A stretch of 33,862 nucleotides of DNA from Verrucomicrobium sp. BvORR106 (GCF_000739655.1 NZ_BATR01000156.1:1-33862), one strand, 5' to 3'. Shown: positions 24,283-32,156, numbered from the stretch's first letter. Numbers and translations are program-made. Notes: generated by a model not told the origin, from the letters alone.

Positions 24283-24735
24283 ATGCCACAGTCGTTGTCC
24301 AAGTTGTACATCCATTTGGTCTTCTCTACCAAAGGAAGGGAGAGAATCTTAAGCCGGAGTATCCAAGGGCCGCTGCATGCCTATCTTGGAGGCATCTTAC
24401 GAAATCACAATTGCGATCCCGTCGAGATCAATACCGAACCTGATCATGCCCACATTCTGCTTGTGCTGGCGAGAACCGAGGCTCTTAGCGATCTGGTAGC
24501 GAAGTTAAAGCAAGGTTCAACATTATGGCTCCGAGAGCAGCATCCATTGCTGCGGACGTTTCATTGGCAAAGCGGATACGGTGCGTTTTCCGTAAGTCAG
24601 TCAACTGTGCCCGACGTGGTCGCCTACATTCGCAATCAACAGGAGCACCACCGAGACAAGAGTTTTCAGGACGAATTCAGGGCGATGTTGAAGAAGTATG
24701 AGATCGAATGGGACGAGAAGTATGTCTGGGATTGA
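24283..24735 (+). CDS. REP-associated tyrosine transposase (RAYT, IS200/Y1_Tnp type)
   Basis: 150 residues from ATG 24283 (MPQSLSKLYIHLVFSTKGRE), the usual start of this family; an ATG at 24247 is in frame but adds unrelated residues. It is an HUH single-strand transposase: metal-binding H55-A-H57 in EPDHAHILL, the QSGYGAFSVSQS segment at 96-107, and the catalytic tyrosine Y114 with Q118 in VVAYIRNQQEHH. It ends YVWD, as many relatives do. It is expected to cut and join REP-type hairpins. Inverted copies of such a module flank it on both sides. Base composition is visibly less GC-rich than its neighbours, which suggests acquisition. The gene appears intact. Confidence 0.92.
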   Translation: MPQSLSKLYIHLVFSTKGRERILSRSIQGPLHAYLGGILRNHNCDPVEINTEPDHAHILLVLARTEALSDLVAKLKQGSTLWLREQHPLLRTFHWQSGYGAFSVSQSTVPDVVAYIRNQQEHHRDKSFQDEFRAMLKKYEIEWDEKYVWD

Positions 24736-24744
24736 TGATCGGTT

Positions 24745-24853
24745 CTCGCGCCACTTTCAGGGCGCAATCCAAAATGCACTCCAGTACCCAGGCCCTGCGA
24801 CCGCTTCGCGGCCTGCGTGCCTGGGCTGGGCTATGCAAACCCTTCGGGCCGCA
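24745..24853 (+). repeat. REP-like module copy F2, directly behind the RAYT gene
   Basis: Starts 9 bp after the transposase stop. It has hairpin 1 GCGCC/GGCGC, the CCCAGGC/GCCTGGG outer stem with CCGC-TTC-GCGG core, and the CCCTTCGGG hairpin. It is inverted with respect to R4 (24106-24212), so the gene is bracketed by inverted copies. Confidence 0.88.
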
Positions 24854-24922
24854 GACACAGTCCAGCATCGTCTATCTACGATAGTGGGTAATGCCCCCAG
24901 GTCATTTGGACCAAAACACTCG

Positions 24923-24942
24923 GATCAATGCTCACATTGATC
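24923..24942. repeat. Perfect hairpin downstream of the helicase gene
   Basis: GATCAATG (24923-24930), loop CTCA, CATTGATC (24935-24942): 8-bp perfect stem. It lies with the next hairpin between the RAYT island and the end of the leftward helicase gene. No T-run on either side. Confidence 0.5.
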
Positions 24943-24956
24943 TCTCCCTACCCAGT

Positions 24957-24987
24957 CATGATGGCGCATCACCGGTACGCCATCATG
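24957..24987 (-). terminator. Possible terminator hairpin of the helicase gene
   Basis: CATGATGGCG (24957-24966) and CGCCATCATG (24978-24987) form a perfect 10-bp stem with an 11-base loop, 33 bp past the helicase stop. It has no U-tract, so it may block exonucleases instead of terminating transcription. Confidence 0.4.
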
Positions 24988-25019
24988 CAAATCTATCGGA
25001 GGACGTTCACCTCTTCCCC

Positions 25020-26090
25020 TCACCGCCCACCACGTCGCGACTGGCCATCGCGCTGTCCCTGACCTTCACGTTGCCCTTGGCCCCCTTGCCCACGACCACG
25101 GCCTTGGCTACCACCACCAGCACTGCTGCCGCCGCCGCCGCTTCTTTGTCCACCGCGCTCACCACCGCCACCGCCACCGCCACCGCTGCGCTGACCACCG
25201 CCGCCTTGACGAGGGCCACGGCCTTCGCCGCCACGCCCCCGCTGACCGCCACCATCACTGCGGCGGTCCAGGTCCGGAGTTGCCGCGGAAGGAGCCTCGG
25301 CATAGTCGAAGCCCTCTGCGCGCTTCCGCACAATGCCACGCCCAATGAAGCGCTCGAGGCTCTTCAAGGGGCCATGGTCTTCTGGAGTGATGAAGCTGAG
25401 CGCGTCTCCCACGGCCTGGGCACGGCCAGTACGGCCGATGCGGTGGACATAGTCCTCCGCATGCATGGGGAAGTCGTAGTTCACCACATGGGAAATGCCA
25501 TCCACATCGATGCCGCGCGCCGCGATGTCTGTGGCCACCAGCACTCTGGCTGCACCTGACTTGAAATCCGCCAGGGCGCGCAGGCGCTGGTTCTGAGTGC
25601 GGTTGGAATGGAGCGTCACGGTCTTGATGCCATACCGGTCAAGATGGCGGGCGATGCGATCCGCTCCGTGCTTCATGCGACTGAAGACCAGCACCATGTT
25701 AAATGCCGGATCCTTGAGCAGGTGCACAAGCAGCCCAGGCTTGAGATGCTTCGGCACCTCGTACACAAACTGGGTCACGCTCTCTGCCGGGTTAGACCGT
25801 TTTCCGATCTGCACGGTCTTCGGGTGATGCAGGAACTCATGCGTGAGCGCCTCGATCTCCTTGGACAACGTGGCGGAGAACAGCAGCGTCTGCCGCTTCT
25901 TGGGCAGGGCTTTCACGATGCGCTTGATGGAAGGCAGGAAGCCCATGTCGAGCATGCGGTCCGCCTCATCGAGCACCAGGAATTCAAGGGAATTAAAATT
26001 GCCATGCCGCTGGCCCATCAGGTCAATCAGGCGGCCTGGAGTGGCAATAACGAGATCCGTGCCGGCGCGGAGGGCCTCGATCTGCGGCTT
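25020..26090 (-). pseudogene. DEAD-box RNA helicase, C-terminal part after an in-frame stop
   Basis: This is the continuation, in the same frame, of the N-terminal part at 26091-26435. It begins KPQIEALRAGTDLVIATPGR and carries motif II (VLDEADRMLDMGF), motif III (LLFSATL), VATDIAARGIDVDGI and motif VI (HRIGRTGRA), i.e. the rest of both RecA-like domains of a RhlE-type helicase. The tail (about 75 residues) is a Gly/Arg/Gln-rich RGG-like RNA-binding region. Motif I and the Q motif lie in the other part, so this part alone cannot hydrolyse ATP. The reading frame is otherwise intact, which suggests a young mutation, read-through or a sequence error. Leftward from a promoter near 26440-26590. 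Confidence 0.85.
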
Positions 26091-26435
26091 TTACCCCCCA
26101 GCCCCACCGAAAATCATCGCCACCTTCAGCGGCAGATGTTGGGCATAGGCACGCACGTTGTCGTAAATCTGAGCCACGAGTTCACGGGTGGGGGCGAGAA
26201 TGAGCGCCTTGATCCCCCGAAGTGGCCCTTGTCCATGAAGCTGCGCCAGAAGGTGCAGCATGGGCAGGGTGAAGGCAGCCGTCTTGCCAGTGCCCGTCTG
26301 GGCAATCCCGATCATGTCATGGCCCGCCATTACTTGTGGGATGGCGGCCGCTTGGATCGGCGTTGGCTCAGAATACCCCGCCTCCTGAATGGCTTTGAGG
26401 ATCTGTTCGTGGAGGCCGAGGGCGCGAAAAGGCAT
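26091..26435 (-). CDS. DEAD-box RNA helicase, N-terminal part ending at a TAA
   Basis: 114 codons from ATG 26435 (MPFRALGL); longer frames start upstream in intergenic DNA. It has the Q motif (GYSEPTPIQ), Walker A AQTGTGKT (45-52) and motif Ia APTREL, then stops at TAA (26091-26093) after IFGGAGG. Relatives have about six residues between FGG and the following PQ-IEALR; here there are seven codons including the stop, so an extra codon is present next to it. Without domain 2 and the DEAD motif the product should be inactive. With read-through or one base changed, the protein would be about 471 residues, a normal size for a RhlE-type helicase. Confidence 0.8.
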   Translation of the reverse strand: MPFRALGLHEQILKAIQEAGYSEPTPIQAAAIPQVMAGHDMIGIAQTGTGKTAAFTLPMLHLLAQLHGQGPLRGIKALILAPTRELVAQIYDNVRAYAQHLPLKVAMIFGGAGG

Positions 26436-26488
26436 AAGGGCGGGACTATCGGCGGGAATGTCCAGAGTGCACGATGGAAAACTCCATT

Positions 26489-26560
26489 CTTCGAAATTCA
26501 AACTTAAAAATCGCCCGCCCTCGCTCCCATTCGATGCACTTTGAGTTTTGAATTTTGAAG
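26489..26560. promoter_or_regulatory. Imperfect AT-rich inverted repeat between divergent genes
   Basis: CTTCGAAATTCAAACTTAAA (26489-26508) is nearly complementary to 26541-26560 (TTGAGTTTTGAATTTTGAAG), about 32 bp apart. It lies in the divergent region between the helicase and the Gfo/Idh/MocA gene, so it may hold operators or both promoters. Confidence 0.4.
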
Positions 26561-26589
26561 ATTCTTCCCCTGCCCGGCGTTTTTCCCTG

Positions 26590-27897
26590 ATGCTACCTCC
26601 CAATCCTCACGCTCTCTCCCGCCGCAGCATGATGGCCCGTACGGGTCTCGTCGGTGCCGCCGGGCTGCTCTCCAACTTCAACATCTTGCGCGCGCAGGCC
26701 ACGGACGACAAGGTCATCCGCGTCGGGCTCGTGGGGGCTGGCGGCCGAGGCTCTGGCGCGGCTGATCAGACGCTGAGCGTCGGAGGCTCCAATGTGAAAC
26801 TCACCGCCATCGGCGATGCCTTTGATGACCGGCTGCAGCGCAGCCTGAGCGGCTTGATGAACAAGCACAATGACAAGGTGGACGTGCCGGTGGAGCGTCA
26901 GTTCTCCGGTCTGGACGCCTACCAGAAGGTGCTTGAGCATTGCGACCTCGTGATTCTCGCCACGCCTCCAGGCTTCCGTCCTTTCCATTTCGAAGCGGCA
27001 GTGAAGGCGGGTAAACACGTCTTCATGGAGAAGCCCGTGTGTGTGGATGCCTACGGAGCCAAGAAGGTGCTCGAAGTAGCCAAGCAGGCGGATGACAAAA
27101 ACCTCAAAGTCGTCGTCGGTCTTCAGCGTCACTACCAGACCATGTACCACGAGACGCTCAAGCAGCTTCGCGATGGGGCGATTGGTGACGTCATCTCCGC
27201 CAATGTGTACTGGAACGGAGGCGCCATCTGGTACCGCGACCGCATGAAGGACATGACGGAGATGCAGTTCCAGGTGCACAACTGGTATCATTTCAACTGG
27301 CTGTGCGGAGACCACATTTGCGAGCAACACGTGCATAATCTGGACGTGGCCAACTGGTTCCTGGATGCCCTGCCCATCAGTGCCTCCGGCATGGGTGGAC
27401 GCGCCGTGCGCAAGCCCGACCATCAGTCTGAGATCTTTGACCACCATGCGGTCGAGTTCCGCTATCCCAACGGCATCGTGGTGAACAGCCAGTGCCGCCA
27501 GATCACCGGCTGCGCCAACAGCGTGACTGAAGAGTTTCACGGTACCAAAGGCATTCTCCGCCCCGGTTCGATCGTGGACTACAAGGGCAACACGATCTGG
27601 CGCTATCGCGGCAAGAACGATGCCAACCCCTACCAGGTGGAGCACGATGAACTGCATGCCGCGATTCGTGGCAACAAGCCACTCAACAACGCCTATTATG
27701 GCGCCACGAGCAGCTACACCGCCGTGCTGGGGCGCTACGCGACCTACACCGGCAAGGAACAAAAGTGGGAGGAGTCCCTCGCGACCAACCACCGCACCAT
27801 GCCGGAGAACCCGACCTGGGATAGCCAGCCCCCCACACTCCCCGGTCCGAACGGCAACTACCTGGCCCCGCAGCCGGGCAGCTACAAGATCGTTTGA
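26590..27897 (+). CDS. Tat-exported Gfo/Idh/MocA-family oxidoreductase
   Basis: 435 residues from ATG 26590 (MLPPNPHALSRRSMM). The SRRSMM followed by a hydrophobic stretch, TGLVGAAGLL, is a twin-arginine signal, so the protein is folded with its cofactor and exported. Rossmann motif VGLVGAGGRGSG (45-56) and FMEKPV (145-150), with the catalytic-type Lys of EKP, identify the family; the C-terminal half is the usual beta-sheet domain (WNGGAIWYRDR, HNWYHFNWLCGDHICEQHVHNLD). It should use NAD(P) or carry it tightly bound and act on a sugar or inositol-like substrate. Such exported members are abundant in Verrucomicrobia and Planctomycetes. A strong terminator follows. Confidence 0.93.
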   Translation: MLPPNPHALSRRSMMARTGLVGAAGLLSNFNILRAQATDDKVIRVGLVGAGGRGSGAADQTLSVGGSNVKLTAIGDAFDDRLQRSLSGLMNKHNDKVDVPVERQFSGLDAYQKVLEHCDLVILATPPGFRPFHFEAAVKAGKHVFMEKPVCVDAYGAKKVLEVAKQADDKNLKVVVGLQRHYQTMYHETLKQLRDGAIGDVISANVYWNGGAIWYRDRMKDMTEMQFQVHNWYHFNWLCGDHICEQHVHNLDVANWFLDALPISASGMGGRAVRKPDHQSEIFDHHAVEFRYPNGIVVNSQCRQITGCANSVTEEFHGTKGILRPGSIVDYKGNTIWRYRGKNDANPYQVEHDELHAAIRGNKPLNNAYYGATSSYTAVLGRYATYTGKEQKWEESLATNHRTMPENPTWDSQPPTLPGPNGNYLAPQPGSYKIV

Positions 27898-27953
27898 GAG
27901 TTTTGACGACACCTGGACGTTTAGATCCACGTCGTAGTTGTTAAGTTAATTCG

Positions 27954-27987
27954 AGGCGGGTGGCGCAAGCTGCCCGCCTTGTTTGTG
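27954..27987 (+). terminator. Terminator with GNRA tetraloop after the Gfo/Idh/MocA gene
   Basis: AGGCGGGTGGC (27954-27964), loop GCAA, GCTGCCCGCCT (27969-27979): 11 pairs including two G-U, capped by a GNRA-type loop and followed by TGTTTGTG. It lies 57 bp after the stop. Confidence 0.72.
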
Positions 27988-28066
27988 TCCGGCAGCATCG
28001 ACTCTGGCTCGCAAAAATTTTCCGCCAGACCCTTGCGAAAGCAAAATTTGTGGCGAAAGCCTCGGC

Positions 28067-28780
28067 ATGGCTCATCGATCCTCTCTCTCGTCGCTTTTTG
28101 CCATCACCCTGCTGTTCCTGGCCGCTGTGGCTGCGCCAGCAACTTCTCACGGACAGACCGTCGTGGATTTCTTCCACCTGCTCCCTGATGAAACCTTCAA
28201 GCCTTGGAACGAGATCCACGGCGAGCTCACCCCGGCACGAAGGAAGGCGCTGCTCAGCGAAGACGCCGCCGCGGTGGCGAAGGCCAAGGAAGAAACGCAT
28301 GTCCGGGAAATCAAGGTGGACACGAAGAATGGCTACCTCGACTTCACCTCCCCTGGCGACGGAGAAGGCATGAACGTGCACATGACCTACTGGCGGGAGA
28401 AGAAGAAGAAGGACGGTGCCTGTCTGATCGCGGTGGTCATCGATGGCTGGTCCGTGGCCAGTCATTCCACCGACCTGATCAAGTTCTATCGCTGGGATCC
28501 GGCAGCCCCGAAGAAGCTGGAAGACGTCAGCGCCCAACACATCCCTGCGCTGCATGCAGAGAACTTCTTCAAGACCACCAAGGAGATCGGCGCAGAAGCA
28601 GAAGCTGCTGGCCTGAAGTGGTGGTGGGTGCTCCCGCAAAAAGGCACCTCCATCCGCATTCAAGGGGCGGAAATCGGGGAAGACCAATTGGGCGATAAAC
28701 TCGGTCCGCCGCAATACGTGTACATCCTCGACTGGAACGGGATCGATTTCTCCATGAAGCGGGAAGCCGTGAAAGAGTAG
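28067..28780 (+). CDS. Secreted hypothetical protein
   Basis: 237 residues from ATG 28067 (MAHRSSLSSLFAITLLF), with a signal peptide cut near SHGQ; the open frame upstream overlaps the terminator and is not used. The mature part starts VVDFFHLLPDETF and has recognisable strands such as YLDFTSPGDGEGMNVHMTYW, ACLIAVVIDGWSV and YVYILDWNGIDFSM, so a compact alpha/beta or beta fold is likely. I know no named family; its size and signal suggest a periplasmic or outer-surface protein. Convergent with the lipoprotein gene behind it, with only 10 bp between stops. Confidence 0.72.
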   Translation: MAHRSSLSSLFAITLLFLAAVAAPATSHGQTVVDFFHLLPDETFKPWNEIHGELTPARRKALLSEDAAAVAKAKEETHVREIKVDTKNGYLDFTSPGDGEGMNVHMTYWREKKKKDGACLIAVVIDGWSVASHSTDLIKFYRWDPAAPKKLEDVSAQHIPALHAENFFKTTKEIGAEAEAAGLKWWWVLPQKGTSIRIQGAEIGEDQLGDKLGPPQYVYILDWNGIDFSMKREAVKE

Positions 28781-28790
28781 CGCGCAGGAG

Positions 28791-29285
28791 TTATCGAGGA
28801 GTCAACATCTCCATCAACGCGGGCAGATCCTCATCATTCACCATCTGGGGCGGCGTGCCCACCTTGACGACGAACCGCTGGGGCTTCGCAAACTTCTCCC
28901 CGTTGGCTTCCTTGAAGGGATGCGGAGCGACCAGCAATGGAGTGTCATGAGACGCTTCAGGAGGCGCATGGTAGATCCACTCCGCCCACTCCACCTTGGC
29001 CTCTGGATTGAGATAGTCCTGCTGACGCGTCAGCACATCCAGCTTGGGATACAACAGGGCTTTGGCGTCTTGAACGGCATGCGCATCCGCGAGTTCCGAG
29101 AGCGCGCGGGGCCACTTCTGCTTCTCGGAATGGAAAGTCTCCAGCGCAGTCGCCAGTTCCGCTCCACTGGCCTTGAGCGCATCATACGCACTCTGCGCCC
29201 GCCCTCCGGATTCACACCCGGTCAGAGCCCCGAGGAGAGTAGCCAGGAACAGGGTTCTGAGGAATGCGGGCAAAAGGATGGGCAT
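28791..29285 (-). CDS. Hypothetical lipoprotein
   Basis: 164 residues from ATG 29285 (MPILLPAFLRTLFLATLLGA), which gives a lipoprotein signal ending LTGC. The open frame extends upstream by 111 codons, but that part overlaps the BlaI promoter and gene on the other strand and has no coding character. The mature part has a helical segment (AYDALKASGAELATALETFH) with the feel of a pilin-type N-terminal region, then LTRQQDYLNPEAKVEWAEWIYH and a C-terminal beta region with APHPFKEANGEKF. No family recognised. Divergent from the BlaI-M56 pair, so it may share their regulatory region. Confidence 0.72.
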   Translation of the reverse strand: MPILLPAFLRTLFLATLLGALTGCESGGRAQSAYDALKASGAELATALETFHSEKQKWPRALSELADAHAVQDAKALLYPKLDVLTRQQDYLNPEAKVEWAEWIYHAPPEASHDTPLLVAPHPFKEANGEKFAKPQRFVVKVGTPPQMVNDEDLPALMEMLTPR

Positions 29286-29365
29286 GCCTGCCCATAGCTG
29301 CTTTCCAGCCCAACTCAACAAGGTGCCGAGTGACGAAGCGACCTCCAGGAAAACTGAACTCAAAA

Positions 29366-29422
29366 GCTGAAAATTCCGCTTTTTGTTTTGACAACCGGCA
29401 GGAAAAAGGCTGAAAATTCCGC
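29366..29422 (+). promoter_or_regulatory. blaI-type promoter bracketed by a 14-bp direct repeat
   Basis: GCTGAAAATTCCGC occurs at 29366-29379 and again at 29409-29422, 43 bp apart (about four helical turns). A consensus -35 TTGACA (29388-29393) sits between them, and the second repeat overlaps the expected -10 (TGAAAA, 29411-29416) and ends 3 bp before the ATG. This is a plausible operator for the BlaI-type repressor encoded just after, though BlaI sites described elsewhere are inverted repeats. Confidence 0.55.
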
Positions 29423-29424
29423 CT

Positions 29425-29862
29425 ATGGCAGAATTACCACCCCTGAGCAAGCGAGAGCGGGAGATCATGGACATCGTCTTCGCCCGCGGCAGCGTTACGG
29501 TCACCGATTTGCTCGCCGAGCTGAGCGATCCGCCTACCCGATCAGCACTTCGATCACTTTTGACCATTCTGGAAGACAAAGGGCATCTGAAGCACGGCAA
29601 ACAAGGTCGTGAGTTCACCTACCGCCCGACGGTCGCACGCCAGGAAGCCGGTCGGTCCGCATTGAGCCGGGCCATTCACACATTCTTCTCGGGTTCCTTG
29701 GGCAAGGCCCTGGCAGCCCACCTCTCGGATCCTGGCGCTACCTACAGTGAGGAGGAGCTTCGCTCCATTTCAGAATTCATCGAGAGCAAACGCAAGGAGC
29801 ACAACCGTACGACGCCCCCCTCCGCCACCCAGAACCCATCTTCCACCGACTCGAAATCATGA
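29425..29862 (+). CDS. BlaI/MecI/CopY-family repressor
   Basis: 145 residues. The winged helix-turn-helix is typical: LSKREREIMDIVFARGSVTV (7-26), then TRSALRSLLTILEDKGHLKH (recognition helix and beginning of the wing) and GREFTYRPTV. A dimerisation region follows (FSGSLGKALAAHL..YSEEELRSISEFIE), and the last 20 residues are Ser/Thr-rich. In known systems such repressors are cut or released after signalling by a BlaR1-type protease. Its stop overlaps the start of the M56 gene (ATGA), so the two are translated as a pair. No beta-lactamase gene is nearby. Confidence 0.93.
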   Translation: MAELPPLSKREREIMDIVFARGSVTVTDLLAELSDPPTRSALRSLLTILEDKGHLKHGKQGREFTYRPTVARQEAGRSALSRAIHTFFSGSLGKALAAHLSDPGATYSEEELRSISEFIESKRKEHNRTTPPSATQNPSSTDSKS

Positions 29863-32156
29863 ACCTGGTGCTGCTGAACCTTTCTGATCTGGCCCAATGG
29901 GCCCCGTTGCTCGTGACCTTTTCCCTGCAAGTCACCTTGTTGATTCTCACCAGCGCCCTGGTGCTGAAGTTATTCGGCCGCCAGTGGTCTGCCTCAAACC
30001 GGCACGCCCTGCTGGTGGCAACCGCCATGCTGATCCCCTGCCTCATCCCGGCATCGATTGCCCTGCAAAATCGGGGTGTGAGTTGGGCACTCCTGACCAC
30101 GCCGCCGGAAAACGCGATAACTCCATCCACCACGACAGGTTCATGGAAATTCGCGACTGCCTCATCGCCCGGGGACCGGCAGGATTCGCCCCCGTCGCCA
30201 GCATCGGGGGCCCTGTCAACTGAGGGCACTTTGGGCACTGCCGCTGATCCAGCCCCTGCTTGGGAAACCATTCACTACGTGGTCGCGATTTGGGCGATTG
30301 GGCTGGTGGCTGGAGCAGTCTGGGTCGTTCTCGGTCTGCTGCAGCTTGCCGGAGTAGCTCGAACGAGCGAGCGGATCAACAGTGCGCTGCAATCCACATT
30401 GGAACGGCAACTCGCTCGCTGGGCACCGGGCATTCCGGTAAGGCTTCTCTCTGGACGTTCTGGGGAGATCCCCATGACGTGGGGCGTTTTCCGACATGTC
30501 ATCACACTCCCTCCAGAGGCGGAGGGCTGGCCAGCTTACGCCCTCCGCACCGTCCTGCGGCACGAACTCGGCCACGTGGCCAGACGCGATTTCCTATGGC
30601 TCACCTGCTCACGAGTTTGCCTGCTTCTTTGCTGGTATCACCCCCTCGGATGGTGGTTGCTGAGAGAACTGGCGAGAAGCGCGGAGCATGCCAGCGATGA
30701 TCTTGCGACTCCCTCCCTTTCCGGACGCGCCGCCTATGCGCGCAATCTGGTGCAGGTCGTTTCCCGCTGCCAGACACCCGCCGGCTTTCGCCTGGCCTCA
30801 CCATTCCGTCTGGCACTGGCGATGGCTCGCACTTCAGCCCTACGCCGTCGTGTGGAGGCCCTCATGGAAGCACAGCGTGATCGCACGCCCTATCGCAGCA
30901 CCCGGTTGAAGTGGCAGGCCCCTGCATGCGCTTTGTTGGTTGGTATCCTTGGCAGCTTCACCGCATGCAAACAGGAACATCGCGCGGAGACCGCCAACGA
31001 GCCACCTCCCGTTGCAGACAGCGACGGCGCAAAGAGCAACGACACCAGCGTGACTCCTAAACCTGACGAAACCCGCATCTACCGCCTGTCAGACGACCTG
31101 CGGCGATTGCTGATCTCTTCCCCCAACGACAAGAACTCCCCGAGCGATCCTTTTGCCAGCCCCCCCTCCCCGGTCCCCCTCGACAAGGTGGCTGCGGACA
31201 AATTGGTGAAATCTGCCGCGGCTGCACGCTTTCACCTGATCAATAAAGCACACGTCTCCCATCGCGCCGACCATCCGCCTCAGGTGATCATGCCAGATGC
31301 GCGTACTTTGATTGTGACGGCAGACGAACCCACGCACAACGCCATCGCCACCTACTTTGCCCAACGGGATTCGGACGAGCAGGTTCTGATTCGCAGCTAC
31401 GTCCTGGAAGTGGAGCCGGAGTGGCTGCCTTGGAGAGAATACGGTCTGGAGGCACCCCGCGCAGATGGTCTTCAGGTGCAGGGCATCCTCAGCAAGGAAC
31501 AGGGTCAGAAGCTCCTGGCGCATGTGCAATCCGACAAGAGCGTCCAAGGCCTCACCGCCGCACCCGCGGTGACGACGCGTTCGGGCCAGCGCACGCATGT
31601 GGACATGGTGAGGGAGTTCATTTATCCCACCGAGTTTGACCCTCCTCAACTGGCGCAATCGCCCACCACCAAGGACGGCAAGCCCATCCCGGGTCTCGGC
31701 AACCCGCCCATCTTCCCCACCACACCCACGGCGTTTGAGATGCGCCCCGTGGGACTGAGGATGGAGTACGATCCGGTCGTTCAGCCAGACAAGTCGCACC
31801 GTATCGAGCTCTATTGGGAGATCACTGATTTCCTTGGGTTCATGAATTACGGCACTCCGATCAAGACAGTGACCAAGGACCGCGATGGCAAGGAGCAGGA
31901 ACTGCTGCTCTCCGAGAACAAGATTCAGCAACCCATCTTTGAAACCTTGAAGCTCACCACCAGCTTCTCCGCCCGTGATGGCGAGTACGTGGTGATCGGC
32001 GGGATCAGACCCAAGCGTCAGGCCCCCACGCAGGTGGACCCAAGCAACTTTTTTGTCCCCGCCATGCCCAAACCAAAACCCTCAGACAAGCCGCAAGCTT
32101 CGATGTACATCCTGATTCTACAGCCGACTTTGGTGAAGAATCCTGAGCACAAGTAA
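29859..32156 (+). CDS. M56 (BlaR1-type) membrane metalloprotease with a secretin-like C-terminal region
   Basis: 765 residues. Membrane helices at about 15-38, 48-68 and 140-165 and a fourth at about 352-369 frame the M56 protease core, with the zinc motif HELGH (235-239) in VLRHELGHVARRDF and the family's SAEHASDD (274-281). The last helix ends FTAC. In BlaR1 a penicillin-binding sensor follows. Here, residues about 475-757 instead recall secretins: DARTLIVTADEPTHNAIATY resembles a GspD N-domain, then PAVTTRSGQR, REFIYPTEFDPPQL, PTTPTAFEMRPVGLRMEYDP, GFMNYGTPI, QPIFETLKLTTSFSARDGEY and VVIGGI match the beta strands of verrucomicrobial pilus secretins (Amuc_1098 type). It could be a sensor derived from a secretin. 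No penicillin-binding motif is seen. Confidence 0.88.
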   Translation: MNLVLLNLSDLAQWAPLLVTFSLQVTLLILTSALVLKLFGRQWSASNRHALLVATAMLIPCLIPASIALQNRGVSWALLTTPPENAITPSTTTGSWKFATASSPGDRQDSPPSPASGALSTEGTLGTAADPAPAWETIHYVVAIWAIGLVAGAVWVVLGLLQLAGVARTSERINSALQSTLERQLARWAPGIPVRLLSGRSGEIPMTWGVFRHVITLPPEAEGWPAYALRTVLRHELGHVARRDFLWLTCSRVCLLLCWYHPLGWWLLRELARSAEHASDDLATPSLSGRAAYARNLVQVVSRCQTPAGFRLASPFRLALAMARTSALRRRVEALMEAQRDRTPYRSTRLKWQAPACALLVGILGSFTACKQEHRAETANEPPPVADSDGAKSNDTSVTPKPDETRIYRLSDDLRRLLISSPNDKNSPSDPFASPPSPVPLDKVAADKLVKSAAAARFHLINKAHVSHRADHPPQVIMPDARTLIVTADEPTHNAIATYFAQRDSDEQVLIRSYVLEVEPEWLPWREYGLEAPRADGLQVQGILSKEQGQKLLAHVQSDKSVQGLTAAPAVTTRSGQRTHVDMVREFIYPTEFDPPQLAQSPTTKDGKPIPGLGNPPIFPTTPTAFEMRPVGLRMEYDPVVQPDKSHRIELYWEITDFLGFMNYGTPIKTVTKDRDGKEQELLLSENKIQQPIFETLKLTTSFSARDGEYVVIGGIRPKRQAPTQVDPSNFFVPAMPKPKPSDKPQASMYILILQPTLVKNPEHK

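Noticed and set aside
23277-24289. Several minus-strand frames of 86-137 residues with shared peptides such as RPFDRFAACVPGL and GPSGRREVSIGC
   Set aside because: They repeat with the R units, follow the hairpins and have no start signals or independent conservation visible. They are translations of the repeat and not genes.
26593-27930. 445-residue frame on the minus strand across the Gfo/Idh/MocA gene
   Set aside because: Shadow frame of high-GC coding sequence; the plus strand has the Tat signal and Rossmann motif.
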